A stretch of DNA of 64,000 nucleotides from Croceifilum oryzae (GCF_030814315.1 NZ_JAUSUV010000007.1:62001-126000), one strand, 5' to 3'. Counted from the first letter of the stretch, positions 34,087-42,665 are shown. Translations and numbers: made by a program. The notes: generated by a model not told the origin, from the letters alone.

Positions 34087-35697
34087 ATGGACCGCATAAT
34101 CCTAGAAAACGGCATCATTACCACCCTCGATCCCAACTTCCCACAAGTCGAAGCCATCTACATAGAAAACGGAAATATTATCGCTGTTGGTAGCCAGCAA
34201 GATATCCTTCATACATACAATGGAGCCAATGTGAAAAGAGTGGACTGCAAAGGAGCCTACTTATACCCCGGATTCGTTGATAGCCATATGCACCTTTCAC
34301 TAGTAGGGCAAAAACTACAGATGATCGACTTTCGCGAGGTTCGTTCGAAGGAGGAGATGCTCCGATTGATTCGTGAGCGAGCGGAGACGCTACCCATGGA
34401 TGAATGGATCGTAGGACAAGGATGGCAGGAATCGATGTTGGATCAACTCCCTAGCCTCGAAGAATTAGACCAGTCCTCATTCGGCAGACCCGTATTACTT
34501 AGTCGAGTCTGCTTCCATAGCTATCTCGCTAACGGGCGGGCGGCAGAACTAGCGGGAGTTCGTCCTCATCAAGAAGAACCCGAAAAAGGGGCATACGGAC
34601 GAAACACAGATGGACGATGGAACGGAAGGGTTTACGAGGAGGCATCGCTCCCTTTTCATCAAGCACAGCCAAAGCCAACCTTTGAACAGAAGAAATCCAC
34701 GATCCGGCAAGCGATGGAGTTGGCATCACAATACGGACTCACAGCCGTCCATACGGAGGATTTACGTTTTATCGAAAGTGTATCCGACTTAATCCAGATT
34801 CATCGTGAATGTTGCCAAGAAGGAACTTATCTACGCACGCACCAGCTCATTTACCAGCCACACTTTGACCAACTAGAGGAGCTAGGATTGCATTTTCAAG
34901 GTGGGGACGAATGGTTCCGGCTCGGAGCGATGAAATTGTTTGCAGATGGGTCACTCGGAAGCTGGACTGCTTGGTTACAAGAGCCGTATACAGATAATCC
35001 AACAACAAACGGGCTCGCCATCCATACAGATGATCAGCTCTTTCGCTTCGCAGAAAAAGCCGCCAAAAGAGGCTATCCCATTGCCGCTCATGCGATCGGA
35101 GATGCCGCGGCCGACCAAGTAATCCGTACCATTGAACAACTTCAGCGAAAATATGGAACGGAAAATCCACCTAGACATCGACTGATCCACGCCCAAATTT
35201 TGCAACCATCTATGGTAGAGAGAATCAAAAACGCGAAAATTTCTCTCGATTTACAACCGATATTTGTACAAGGTGATTTTCCGTGGGTAGTGGAACGGAT
35301 CGGTGAACAACGATTAACAACTTCCTATGCTTGGAAAACATTAATCGAAGCAGGAATCCCATGTGCTGGAGGGAGTGATGCTCCTATTGAGCCATTATCG
35401 CCACTTCTTGGTATGTACTCTGCTATGACACGGAATCATCATCCAGCCAGTCATTCCGACTATCATGACTCTCAAAAGATAACGGCTGAGCAAGCACTGA
35501 GATTATACACACTCGGAAGTGCCTACTTAGCAGGCGAAGAACAGGAACGCGGATCAATTACGCCTCAGAAACATGCAGACTTTACCATCCTAGACCGTGA
35601 TCTACTGCAATCTACACCTGAGCAAATTCGCGATGCTACTGTATTAGCTACCATCGTGAATGGGAAGGTTGCATATACGAACTCGTCTATTATATGA
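34087..35697 (+). CDS. YtcJ-type metal-dependent amidohydrolase
   Basis: 536 aa. The imidazolonepropionase-like beta-sandwich opens the chain (IILENGIITTLDP), then the TIM barrel: YPGFVDSHMHLS gives the HxH metal pair, MKLFADGSLGSWTAWL, AAHAIGDAAADQVI and the final Asp in AGGSDAPIEP. The end returns to the sandwich (GSITPQKHADFTILDRD). Members hydrolyse formamide- or ring-type C-N bonds; YtcJ substrates are largely unknown. ATG 34087 follows TAGGAGATCA. Monocistronic with its own terminator. Confidence 0.92.
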   Translation: MDRIILENGIITTLDPNFPQVEAIYIENGNIIAVGSQQDILHTYNGANVKRVDCKGAYLYPGFVDSHMHLSLVGQKLQMIDFREVRSKEEMLRLIRERAETLPMDEWIVGQGWQESMLDQLPSLEELDQSSFGRPVLLSRVCFHSYLANGRAAELAGVRPHQEEPEKGAYGRNTDGRWNGRVYEEASLPFHQAQPKPTFEQKKSTIRQAMELASQYGLTAVHTEDLRFIESVSDLIQIHRECCQEGTYLRTHQLIYQPHFDQLEELGLHFQGGDEWFRLGAMKLFADGSLGSWTAWLQEPYTDNPTTNGLAIHTDDQLFRFAEKAAKRGYPIAAHAIGDAAADQVIRTIEQLQRKYGTENPPRHRLIHAQILQPSMVERIKNAKISLDLQPIFVQGDFPWVVERIGEQRLTTSYAWKTLIEAGIPCAGGSDAPIEPLSPLLGMYSAMTRNHHPASHSDYHDSQKITAEQALRLYTLGSAYLAGEEQERGSITPQKHADFTILDRDLLQSTPEQIRDATVLATIVNGKVAYTNSSII

Positions 35698-35713
35698 ATC
35701 CGATTATATGAAC

Positions 35714-35746
35714 CAGATGACTTCTATGAAGGAGTCATCTTTTTTG
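35714..35746 (+). terminator. Rho-independent terminator
   Basis: AGATGACT pairs with AGTCATCT, then TTTTTTG. Confidence 0.85.
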
Positions 35747-35792
35747 TTCTATCTGATTGGGTGGAATCATAGGCTATGCATGAGGTGATCAC

Positions 35793-36218
35793 ATGGCCGT
35801 GATTCGCACCAACTCAGAACAAATTAAATTATTAGCTAGATTATTACGTGCAGAAGCAGAGGGCGAAGGCGAACAAGGTATGCTGATGGTAGGAAATGTA
35901 GGAGTGAATCGAGTTCGAAGTAATTGTTTGGACTTCAAAAATATTCGTACCATTCAACAGATGGTGTTCCAAAATCCGGGTGGATTTGAATCGACTCAGA
36001 AACCCTATTTCTATCAAGCAGCCAGAGATCGTGATATTCGCCTAGCTCAAGATGTGGTAAACGGAAGGCGAATCGATCCTGCTCGAAATGCATTATGGTT
36101 TTTCCGACCAGTTGGAGCTTGCCCACCAACGTGGTATAACCAAGCGGGTAGTGGTCGTTTTAAAGCTCATTGCTTCTTTGTTCCTACACAAACTGATTGT
36201 CCTAGAGTATACACATAG
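35793..36218 (+). CDS. cwlJ: Spore cortex-lytic enzyme CwlJ
   Basis: 141 aa, a single Hydrolase_2 domain without signal peptide, as in CwlJ. Catalytic-type Glu in LLRAEAEGEGEQG; VGNVGVNRVRSNCLDF, MVFQNPGGFES and ALWFFRPVGACP follow the family order. CwlJ is made in the mother cell, sits in the spore coat and degrades the cortex during germination (notably in response to Ca-dipicolinate in Bacillus). The next gene, 21 bases on, is gerQ, which in Bacillus is needed to place CwlJ. ATG 35793 follows GAGGTGA. Confidence 0.93.
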   Translation: MAVIRTNSEQIKLLARLLRAEAEGEGEQGMLMVGNVGVNRVRSNCLDFKNIRTIQQMVFQNPGGFESTQKPYFYQAARDRDIRLAQDVVNGRRIDPARNALWFFRPVGACPPTWYNQAGSGRFKAHCFFVPTQTDCPRVYT

Positions 36219-36239
36219 CAGAGGAAGGGGTAAGGGGTT

Positions 36240-36569
36240 ATGTATTGGCAATATCCATATCAACAATATCAGTATGGTGGTAACGTTTCACAAGCAGGCA
36301 ATATTCAGCAAAGGGTAGAACGTTATTATTCGGAAGACCTTCTGCAAAAAAATATAGGGAAGACGGTTACCGTATATCTCACCTTTGAAAATAATAAACA
36401 GTGGAATGCTCGGCAAGTAACCGGGAAGTTACGTGAAGTAGGAAGAGATTTTATACTGGTCAAAGATCGCCAAACAGGAAAAGATCAGATGTATCTAAAC
36501 ATAAATGTCGACTATATCGTATTTGATGATGCACCTGCCACGATAGCAGATGGATATGAGCAAGACTGA
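36240..36569 (+). CDS. gerQ: Spore coat protein GerQ (short form)
   Basis: 109 aa. The GerQ core is clear: EDLLQKNIGKTVTVYLTFEN, GKLREVGRDFILVKDRQTG and MYLNINVDYIVFDD. The N-terminal YWQYPYQQYQYGG is a short version of the Gln/Tyr-rich coat tail; the Bacillus subtilis protein is around 180 residues, so about 70 residues of repeat tail are lacking. Gln and Lys residues are targets of coat transglutaminase in relatives. ATG 36240 follows AAGGGGTAAGGGG. Second gene of the cwlJ-gerQ pair, before a terminator. Confidence 0.9.
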   Translation: MYWQYPYQQYQYGGNVSQAGNIQQRVERYYSEDLLQKNIGKTVTVYLTFENNKQWNARQVTGKLREVGRDFILVKDRQTGKDQMYLNINVDYIVFDDAPATIADGYEQD

Positions 36570-36591
36570 CTAAAAATGAATAGATCAGGCT

Positions 36592-36628
36592 GAAAGACTA
36601 GGATCCGACTGTGATCACTAGTCTTTTT
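36592..36628. terminator. Bidirectional terminator
   Basis: AAGACTAG pairs with CTAGTCTTTTT around a 16-nt loop; between convergent genes. Confidence 0.8.
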
Positions 36629-36632
36629 CTGG

Positions 36633-37340
36633 TTAAGCGGCTAGATAGCGTTTGATTAATGGCTTTATATTTTCTGTCGGGATCGCAAAACCGAGACATT
36701 GTGAAGGATAGATAATAAGTGTATTTACCCCAATTACATGACCGTGAAGGTTGATGAGAGGACCGCCGCTATTGCCCGGATTGATCGGAGCATCCGTCTG
36801 AATCACACTATGATAGTATCGATTCGATAACTGAAGAGGACGATTTTTTCCGCTGATGATTCCAGTGGTGGCGGTTTGCTCTAAGCCGAAAGGATTGCCA
36901 ACCGCTAGTACCCATTCCCCGACTTGTGTTTGAGTGGAATCGCCTAGTTTTAACGCATGGAGCGGATGAGCTGTTTTGATTTGTAGTACGGCGAGATCCT
37001 TTTTTGGCTCTGACCAAACGACTTGTGCCGTTACAGGACTACGAATGCCATCTAGTTTGATATGAATTCGTTTGGCGTTTTGGATGACATGATAGTTTGT
37101 GAGGATGTATCCTTTGCGTGAAATGATGAAACCACTGCCAAATTGCCGTTCCGGTTGTTGTTGCTGTCGTCTCGGTTGCTCCATCATAATGCCAAATCGA
37201 TGGGTAGTAGTAGGGGCATCTTCCGTCTGGATCGCAACAACTCCTTTACGTACAGAGCGAATGAGTCGCACAAAATAGTTAGAAGGATGGTGGGCAGCTA
37301 GTCGATTTGTATATAATCGTTGCATTTTTTTGGATGCCAT
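36633..37340 (-). CDS. Trypsin-like serine protease without PDZ domain (HtrA-like)
   Basis: 235 aa. The catalytic triad is visible: His84 in TNYHVIQNA, Asp115 in KKDLAVLQI and Ser191 in NPGNSGGPLI. This is the protease core of the HtrA/DegP group, but there is no PDZ domain, signal peptide or membrane anchor, so a cytosolic or forespore location is inferred. Residues 55-65 are a Gln/Arg-rich patch. ATG 37340 follows GGGAGTG; a GTG at 37352 overlaps that site. Confidence 0.9.
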   Translation of the reverse strand: MASKKMQRLYTNRLAAHHPSNYFVRLIRSVRKGVVAIQTEDAPTTTHRFGIMMEQPRRQQQQPERQFGSGFIISRKGYILTNYHVIQNAKRIHIKLDGIRSPVTAQVVWSEPKKDLAVLQIKTAHPLHALKLGDSTQTQVGEWVLAVGNPFGLEQTATTGIISGKNRPLQLSNRYYHSVIQTDAPINPGNSGGPLINLHGHVIGVNTLIIYPSQCLGFAIPTENIKPLIKRYLAA

Positions 37341-37498
37341 CTCGATGATCACTCCCGTTTCTCTAATCCTACTCCAATCATTTTATGATTGAACCTCATT
37401 CCTGGTACAGGCTAATAACTAGAAATGAGGGATTCATCATAACTTGCAACGTTTGTCCATATATTGAAGTAGAGGAAGATGATACGGGAGGAATGGGG

Positions 37499-37963
37499 AT
37501 GAAACAATTTATTCGTAAAAGCGGTACAGCCCTAGCATTGATAGCGGTTTCGATTTTAGGCACAGTGCTATATATGAATTATATCGAGGATAAAGAGGCA
37601 AAAACGTATGTTGAAACCTATACCCAACTAGGTGGTAGCCAGATCGTGAACGAGATGACAGAGACCTACTCCCAAATCATGGAGCAGTATTCTAACTATA
37701 AATTGAACCGAGACACAAAAAAGAAATTAGTCGATCGCCTCCAATTGTTAACGAAAAAACTTCAGCAAGTAGAAAATCAACTAAATACGAAAACGGAATC
37801 GCAGAAACTCGACTTCGCGTACTTATATCAAGATGCTAAGTTGGTTTCCTTAAGCTTGTCAGATCCAACCAAAGATGACATTGTTCCGGTAGTCGTGCTT
37901 CACGCTTCTGAAGGGGTTGGAGAGTGGAAGAAGCAGGTTGTGAATATGGAGCAAGGGGATTAA
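37499..37963 (+). CDS. Membrane-anchored coiled-coil protein, unknown function
   Basis: 154 aa from ATG 37499, 7 bases after GGGAGG; the frame is open further upstream without a usable start. One N-terminal transmembrane helix (about 8-26) is followed by an extracytoplasmic or cytoplasmic region of 125 residues with a helix-rich, Gln/Lys-rich stretch (LQLLTKKLQQVENQL) likely to form a coiled coil. No enzyme motif. Ends just before the bioY control region. Not recognised. Confidence 0.7.
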   Translation: MKQFIRKSGTALALIAVSILGTVLYMNYIEDKEAKTYVETYTQLGGSQIVNEMTETYSQIMEQYSNYKLNRDTKKKLVDRLQLLTKKLQQVENQLNTKTESQKLDFAYLYQDAKLVSLSLSDPTKDDIVPVVVLHASEGVGEWKKQVVNMEQGD

Positions 37964-37991
37964 AAAAGGGCATTTTTATAAGTCTGAATAG

Positions 37992-38057
37992 AGAGAACGA
38001 AACATTGTCAACTAATGATTATTGTTAGTTGACAATGTTTCGTTCTCTTATTATGAT
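37992..38057 (+). promoter_or_regulatory. bioY promoter with probable BirA operator palindrome
   Basis: Perfect 23-bp arms (37993-38015 and 38025-38047) around a 9-nt centre. The inner part, TTGTCAACT-N13-AGTTGACAA, resembles the Bacillus BirA box (TTGTTAACC-spacer-GGTTAACAA). TTGACA (38029-38034) and TATGAT (38052-38057) with a 17-base spacer form a near-consensus sigma-A promoter that overlaps the right arm, so binding there would block it. The same palindrome could also end transcription of the upstream gene. Confidence 0.75.
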
Positions 38058-38094
38058 TTTATAGAAAAGTTCATCATGAGAAGGAGAAATCATT

Positions 38095-38688
38095 ATGGCT
38101 TATAAATCTTTTTTAACGATTCGAGAGATGACTTTATGTGCTATGTTTGTAGCACTTATGACTATTGGGGGACAGATTAAACTTGATTTTACAGGGGTTC
38201 CCTTTACTCTGCAAACCTTGATTGTGATGTTGGCTGGTTCTTTGTTGGGTAAGCGTTTGGGCACGATTAGTATGTTTGTTTTTATAGCACTTGTAGCTGT
38301 GGGTGCACCTCTTTTGGCCGGCTTTAAAGGTGGAATCGGAACCTTATTTGGACCAACGGGTGGGTATATCTGGTGTTTTCCACTCGCAACGTACCTCATC
38401 GGATTCTGTATCGAAAAGCTTAGACGAGGTCAGAAGCCGAAATATTGGCATGTTTTATGTGCGTTTCTTTTGGGAGGGGTAGTGGTTGTTCACTTGATCG
38501 GATTTATCTGGTTTTGTAGCTATATGAATGTGCCGTATGGGCAAAATCTAGTTATTGGATTGTTTGTTTTTATACCTGGGGATGTGATCAAAGCGGTTGT
38601 TGCTACGGTGATTAGTTTGGGTGTGTATAATGCGATGCCAGGTTTGTTACGGAATAACAGGGCAAAGAGTAGTAAGGCGATTGGATGA
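38095..38688 (+). CDS. bioY: Biotin transporter BioY (S component)
   Basis: 197 aa integral membrane protein with about six transmembrane helices. Family marks: MTIGGQIKLDFTGVPFTLQT near the N-terminus and GPTGGYIWCFPLATYLIG, the biotin-binding BioY signatures. It captures biotin, with or without an ECF ATPase module. ATG 38095 follows GAAGGAG. No biotin synthesis genes adjoin, so uptake is probably controlled alone through the upstream palindrome. Confidence 0.94.
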   Translation: MAYKSFLTIREMTLCAMFVALMTIGGQIKLDFTGVPFTLQTLIVMLAGSLLGKRLGTISMFVFIALVAVGAPLLAGFKGGIGTLFGPTGGYIWCFPLATYLIGFCIEKLRRGQKPKYWHVLCAFLLGGVVVVHLIGFIWFCSYMNVPYGQNLVIGLFVFIPGDVIKAVVATVISLGVYNAMPGLLRNNRAKSSKAIG

Positions 38689-38746
38689 TTCGAGGGTTGA
38701 GGGATTGTTTGAATAGCTACATATTGGATGATGGAGAGTGAAGGAT

Positions 38747-38765
38747 GTGGTCAGATACATGCCCC
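38747..38765. repeat. Terminal remnant of the dispersed repeat, copy E
   Basis: GTGGTCAGATACATGCCCC is one terminus of the element seen at 25618, 61427 and 62835; no core or partner end is recognisable nearby. The 249-base gap around it holds nothing else but a terminator hairpin. Confidence 0.75.
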
Positions 38766-38849
38766 GGGACAATCTCCTTAGTACTAGCAGTATTTCATTC
38801 GTTATTTCATCAGTAGCTCATCAACATATGTAAGAAAACAAATACTAAT

Positions 38850-38883
38850 AGCCTCTAGAATACATTTTCTAGATGGCTTTTTC
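38850..38883 (+). terminator. Hairpin terminator before the pseudouridine synthase gene
   Basis: AGCCTCTAGAA pairs with TTCTAGATGGCT, followed by TTTT. Probably ends bioY transcription. Confidence 0.65.
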
Positions 38884-38937
38884 TCTGTTACAATCAAATA
38901 TACAAGCTAAATGAAGCCAACATGTTAGGAGAACAAT

Positions 38938-39678
38938 ATGAGTAAAACAAAGACCTCTCGTTTAGATAAAATCCTTGCTAACTCTGGATTTGGAACACGC
39001 AAGGAGATAAAAAAGCTTTGCAAACAGGAACTAGTCCGCGTAAACGGGCAAATGACGAAAGATCCTTCTACCCATGTGAATCCTTATCAAGATGAAATAT
39101 TTGTGGGAAATGAGCGAGTTTTTTATAGTGAGTGGGTGTACCTGTTAATGAATAAACCAGCAGGAGTCATTTCTGCTACAGAGGATCACCAGCATGAGAC
39201 GGTTATTGACATAATCGATGAAAAGTACAAGCACTTTGATCTGTTCCCTGTAGGGCGTCTGGATAAAGATACCGAAGGCTTTCTATTACTAACGAATGAT
39301 GGGAAACTGGCCCACCAATTGTTATCGCCTAAGAAGCATGTGGCGAAAACGTACTATGCCGAAATCGACGGGGTGGTTACAGAGGAAGATATCGAGGCAT
39401 TTTCTAAAGGAGTTACTTTGGAAGATGGATATCAGACACTCCCTGGGAAGTTAGTGATTTTAGCCAGTGGGATGCTATCAGAGATTGAGCTTACGATTAC
39501 AGAAGGAAAGTTTCACCAAGTAAAACGGATGTTTGAAGCAGTAGGGAAAAAGGTAACGTATCTTAAGCGGATTTCCATGGGACCTCTCCAGTTAGATCCC
39601 TCTCTTGATTTGGGAGAATACCGAGAGCTGACCCAGGAGGAAGTTATTCTACTCCAACAGGCAAATCGTAGTGAATAA
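38938..39678 (+). CDS. RsuA/RluB-family rRNA pseudouridine synthase
   Basis: 246 aa. N-terminal S4 RNA-binding domain (about 5-60, RLDKILANSGFGTRKEIKKL) and a catalytic domain with the Asp of VGRLDKDTEGFLLLTNDG. Closest in layout to the RsuA group (16S rRNA Psi516 in Escherichia coli), including VTYLKRISMGPLQLD at the end. ATG 38938 follows TAGGAGAAC. Followed 34 bases later by a kinase-like gene that may share its transcript. Confidence 0.9.
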   Translation: MSKTKTSRLDKILANSGFGTRKEIKKLCKQELVRVNGQMTKDPSTHVNPYQDEIFVGNERVFYSEWVYLLMNKPAGVISATEDHQHETVIDIIDEKYKHFDLFPVGRLDKDTEGFLLLTNDGKLAHQLLSPKKHVAKTYYAEIDGVVTEEDIEAFSKGVTLEDGYQTLPGKLVILASGMLSEIELTITEGKFHQVKRMFEAVGKKVTYLKRISMGPLQLDPSLDLGEYRELTQEEVILLQQANRSE

Positions 39679-39712
39679 GTTTGCAGTTGGGGTACATTGC
39701 TAGGGAGGGACC

Positions 39713-40384
39713 ATGTCCATTACGACGACTGTGGCCTTATTAAAAAAAGTATCGTTTCGCGTTTTTCCAAAAAACCTACCCGTTACCGATATTCGTATTC
39801 CATCTGAACTTCGTTTGATCGGAACGGGAACAGATGCGATTGTAGTGCAGGATCCTCGGGATACTTCGGTAGTCTATAAATTATTTCATCCCGATCGGTT
39901 ATGCAAAAAAGAAAACGAATGGAAATCTTATCAACAACTAGGGGAATCATCCTATTTCGCTAAATGCTATGGTAGTCAAGATAATTATCTGATCTTAAGT
40001 TATGAATCCGGGTTGACTCTATTAGAGTGCTTGGAACAAGGTGTTGAGATTCCAGAGCAAGTGCTCGAAGATGTAGACGAAGCCCGTTTCTATGCGAGGT
40101 CTGTTGGATTAAATCCAAGGGATATCCACTTGAAAAATGTTTTTCTCCAAGAAGGTCGGGCAAAGCTGGTGGATATATCGGAGTATGTGATTCCTGGAAA
40201 TGATTATCGATGGGATCACTTGGTAGAAGGGTATCGACAATTTTATCCACTGATTCGGGGAATGAAAATTCCCAAGTGGATGATTGAATACGTAAAAAAT
40301 TTATATCTTGATCAAAACGGCAAAAAGAAATCTTTCTCTGTATCAGAATTTGGAAAAAGATTGTTTCGTTTGTTTAGTGCATAA
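39713..40384 (+). CDS. YrzF-like protein kinase fold protein
   Basis: 223 aa with a reduced kinase fold: GTGTDAIVVQD as a glycine-rich-loop analogue, VVYKLFHP with the likely ATP lysine, LNPRDIHLKNVFL as catalytic loop (HxD replaced by NPRD with Asp kept, Lys and Asn kept), and KLVDISEYV in place of DFG. Similar small kinase-like proteins (YrzF/YbdM type) occur across Bacillales. Activity and substrate are unknown. ATG 39713 lies behind TAGGGAGGG. Confidence 0.75.
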   Translation: MSITTTVALLKKVSFRVFPKNLPVTDIRIPSELRLIGTGTDAIVVQDPRDTSVVYKLFHPDRLCKKENEWKSYQQLGESSYFAKCYGSQDNYLILSYESGLTLLECLEQGVEIPEQVLEDVDEARFYARSVGLNPRDIHLKNVFLQEGRAKLVDISEYVIPGNDYRWDHLVEGYRQFYPLIRGMKIPKWMIEYVKNLYLDQNGKKKSFSVSEFGKRLFRLFSA

Positions 40385-40395
40385 TGATCTGTAAG

Positions 40396-40430
40396 AGAAA
40401 AACGATAACGAGCTTCGTTTTTCTTTTTCT
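40396..40430 (+). terminator. Rho-independent terminator
   Basis: AGAAAAACG pairs with CGTTTTTCTTTTT. Confidence 0.8.
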
Positions 40431-40513
40431 ATCTAAACGATGAAATGATACAATTAAAGGGACGATGATACGCGCGGCTTGTAAAATATAGGCGAGACGA
40501 GGGGGAATACGTG

Positions 40514-41209
40514 ATGACAAATTCTGTTGTAGATTCATCACTGTTATGGATTCGTGGCATTCGGATTCCTGCAAGTCAATACAAACGCATCAAATCGAGA
40601 CTGGAACAAAATCTTCAAGGCGAACCATCTCGTACAGATTATCTAGAGTTAGCCCAGTTAGAATTACGGAAGCAGAATTATGGACTTGCAATGGAAGCAG
40701 TAGAGGAAGCATTACAGCTCGATCCTACTGATGCAGAGAGCCAACTGCTATATGCAAATATCCTAGAACTTACTGGCGAATGGGATCGGGCAAAATCAGT
40801 GTATCGTACCAATATCATGCTCCACCCCGTCTCTTCTCAAGGGTATCGCGAGTATGGACGGTTTTTGTTGAGCATGGATCATGATGATTCGATTTCTCAT
40901 ATACGATCATTGGTCCTGAAGGGTTTGGAGCTAGACCCAAAAGACTCCTATGCGCATACGATCTTGGCGGAGATTTACTGGAAGCTAAATCAAAAAAGCC
41001 AAGCAGAGTTACATTTAGAAATCGGCCTGCGCTACTTACAAGATGAACCATGGATTCATCAGCGACGTGCTGCTATCTTGGCAGAGTTAGAGCGGTTTGC
41101 TGAATCGACCCATCACTATAAACAAGCTTTGAAAGAAGATAAAAAGAACATATATATAAGGCACCAATTGCAAAGAGTAGAGCGGTTAATGAAACAAAAA
41201 ACGACATAG
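40514..41209 (+). CDS. Tetratricopeptide-repeat protein
   Basis: 231 aa. From about residue 35 the chain is TPR units (for example YLELAQLELRKQNYGLAMEA, then VEEALQLDPTDAESQLLYAN in the next helix pair), about five in all, followed by a basic end. No signal peptide or enzyme domain; a protein-protein adaptor. ATG 40514 lies after GAGGGGGA; GTG 40511 directly precedes it. Function unknown. Confidence 0.8.
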   Translation: MTNSVVDSSLLWIRGIRIPASQYKRIKSRLEQNLQGEPSRTDYLELAQLELRKQNYGLAMEAVEEALQLDPTDAESQLLYANILELTGEWDRAKSVYRTNIMLHPVSSQGYREYGRFLLSMDHDDSISHIRSLVLKGLELDPKDSYAHTILAEIYWKLNQKSQAELHLEIGLRYLQDEPWIHQRRAAILAELERFAESTHHYKQALKEDKKNIYIRHQLQRVERLMKQKTT

Positions 41210-41218
41210 ATGAAAACA

Positions 41219-41246
41219 CACCCCAGTTCGCTATCGAACTGGGGTG
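41219..41246 (+). terminator. Strong GC-rich hairpin after the TPR gene
   Basis: CACCCCAGTTCG pairs perfectly with CGAACTGGGGTG (loop CTAT), but no good T run follows; may end the TPR transcript or protect its 3' end. Confidence 0.55.
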
Positions 41247-41321
41247 ATATGCTAGTTTTGCCGTCTGTCTAGATCCATTTGGCAGAGGTTTGGGAAAGGG
41301 AGTCAGTAATTGTCTGAAATA

Positions 41322-41350
41322 TCGACAAAATTCGAGAATCATGTTACAAT
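41322..41350 (+). promoter_or_regulatory. Promoter of the candidate small RNA
   Basis: TCGACA and TACAAT separated by 17 bases, with TG one base ahead of the -10 (extended -10). There is no reading frame directly downstream. Confidence 0.65.
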
Positions 41351-41356
41351 GTTCCC

Positions 41357-41468
41357 CGTAGGTAAGGTTGACCTTCTTGCTTACGTTTACTTACTATGCT
41401 TCTTTTAACTCCTTAATCTTGACCCTCTTTCATGTGACCAGGCTGGAAGTCTGTACCTGGTCTCTTTT
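41357..41468 (+). ncRNA. Candidate small RNA of about 110 nt
   Basis: Between a good promoter (41322-41350) and a terminator hairpin (GACCAGG/CCTGGTC, 41436-41462, then TCTTTTATTT) there is no credible coding frame. The 5' end has a CCCC run and a hairpin region GGTAAGGTTGACCTTCTTGC; the middle is pyrimidine-rich and unpaired (CTTCTTTTAACTCC), a form typical of small RNAs that bind Shine-Dalgarno sequences. It accounts for most of the 314-base gap before the DUF309 gene. Identity unknown; not 6S, SRP or tmRNA. Confidence 0.5.
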
Positions 41469-41523
41469 ATTTGTTACAATAACGGTGGAAATTTGCAAAC
41501 TATAGAAAAAGGAGGGGGTACGG

Positions 41524-41919
41524 ATGTCTTTTGATCCACTCTATCTCCGATTTTTTGATTTATATCATGCCAAAGAGTATTGGGAAGCCCATGAAGCGTT
41601 AGAGGACTTATGGCAGACGGAGAGATCGAATGATTTTTATCACGGATTGATTCAAATTGCTGCGATTCACCATCAGTTAGAGCGTGGAAAAGTTCGCGGA
41701 GTACGAAAGCTTGCCACTTCGGCATTGAGATATTTAACTCCTTATGCCCCAGAATGTGATAGAGTGCAGATTACGTGTATTCTACAATGGTTGCAGTTTT
41801 GTTTAGACCGCTTACCTGATGATATACAGCAAATACCTGTGGAAGATATGGCCCAATTTGCAATCCCTATCTGCTCATTGCCTACTTCAAAAGAATTACA
41901 GGAGACAGAAATAAGATAG
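41524..41919 (+). CDS. DUF309 protein
   Basis: 131 aa. LFDLYHAKEYWEAHEALEDLW is the conserved N-terminal helix pair of DUF309 (YpuF-like), with the following FYHGLIQIAAIHHQLERG and the ALRYL segment; all-helical, cytosolic. ATG 41524 follows AAAGGAGGGGG. Role of the family is not established. Confidence 0.88.
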   Translation: MSFDPLYLRFFDLYHAKEYWEAHEALEDLWQTERSNDFYHGLIQIAAIHHQLERGKVRGVRKLATSALRYLTPYAPECDRVQITCILQWLQFCLDRLPDDIQQIPVEDMAQFAIPICSLPTSKELQETEIR

Positions 41920-41940
41920 CTCAACGACTTTTGATATAAC

Positions 41941-41964
41941 AAGTCCTATTTTGGGCTTTTTTTT
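41941..41964 (+). terminator. Rho-independent terminator
   Basis: AAGTCC pairs with GGGCTT (G-U allowed), then T run. Confidence 0.7.
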
Positions 41965-42070
41965 ATTGTTTTCTTACATAATTGAATCACTTTCCGACTA
42001 AATACATATATAAGAGCCTAGAAAGTGATAAGCCTAGGTGGATGATGTTTTATAGAAGGAGAGGACTGAA

Positions 42071-42640
42071 ATGAAAGGGAGACGTTGGACGGAAGAAGAA
42101 GATCGTTATTTAAGAGAGAGAGTATTGCAGTCTATAAGTAGTGGTGGTAGTCAATTAGATGCATTTGATGAAGTGGGCAAGAAGATGGGTCGTACTGCAG
42201 GTGCGTGTGGGTTTCGGTGGAATGCAGTACTGCGTCAACAAGATCCAGAGTCGTATTCGGATGCAAAGAAGAAACGGGTATATACACAGCTTCAGAGGAA
42301 GAGACGACCTCGATTTGAATCATTGTCCCGTATTGGAGAGTCGTTAGCTGAGGTGGAGAGACAATGGTTTTATAAGAAGAACCATGTTGAACAATTAAAG
42401 AAACAAATTCAGTATCTAGATCAGGAGATTCATGCATTAGAGGGTGTTAATCGATCCTCGGCTGAGATCGAGAAGAAGTCTGAACAGCTTACGCAAAAAG
42501 AGTTACAGGAGCGCTATCAGGATTTGTTGCATTTAGTAGATGAAATTCAACAACAGCCTGCATTTGCTAAGTTTTTTTCGGAGATGAAATTTGACTTTCC
42601 CGTGACAGATGGGAAGTCAGATCGGGACACCTCATCATAA
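42071..42640 (+). CDS. RsfA-type prespore transcription factor
   Basis: 189 aa. The N-terminal Myb/SANT-like DNA-binding region is clear: RRWTEEEDRYLRERVLQSI and GRTAGACGFRWNAVLRQ. The C-terminal half is a long coiled coil (VERQWFYKKNHVEQLKKQIQ region) followed by a conserved-looking end. RsfA in Bacillus subtilis tunes sigma-F and sigma-G gene expression in the forespore; the same role is inferred. ATG 42071 follows AAGGAGAGG. Its end overlaps the next small gene's frame only slightly upstream of that gene's start. Confidence 0.88.
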   Translation: MKGRRWTEEEDRYLRERVLQSISSGGSQLDAFDEVGKKMGRTAGACGFRWNAVLRQQDPESYSDAKKKRVYTQLQRKRRPRFESLSRIGESLAEVERQWFYKKNHVEQLKKQIQYLDQEIHALEGVNRSSAEIEKKSEQLTQKELQERYQDLLHLVDEIQQQPAFAKFFSEMKFDFPVTDGKSDRDTSS

Positions 42641-42665
42641 GATATATAAGGGAGCGCAGGGAGAG

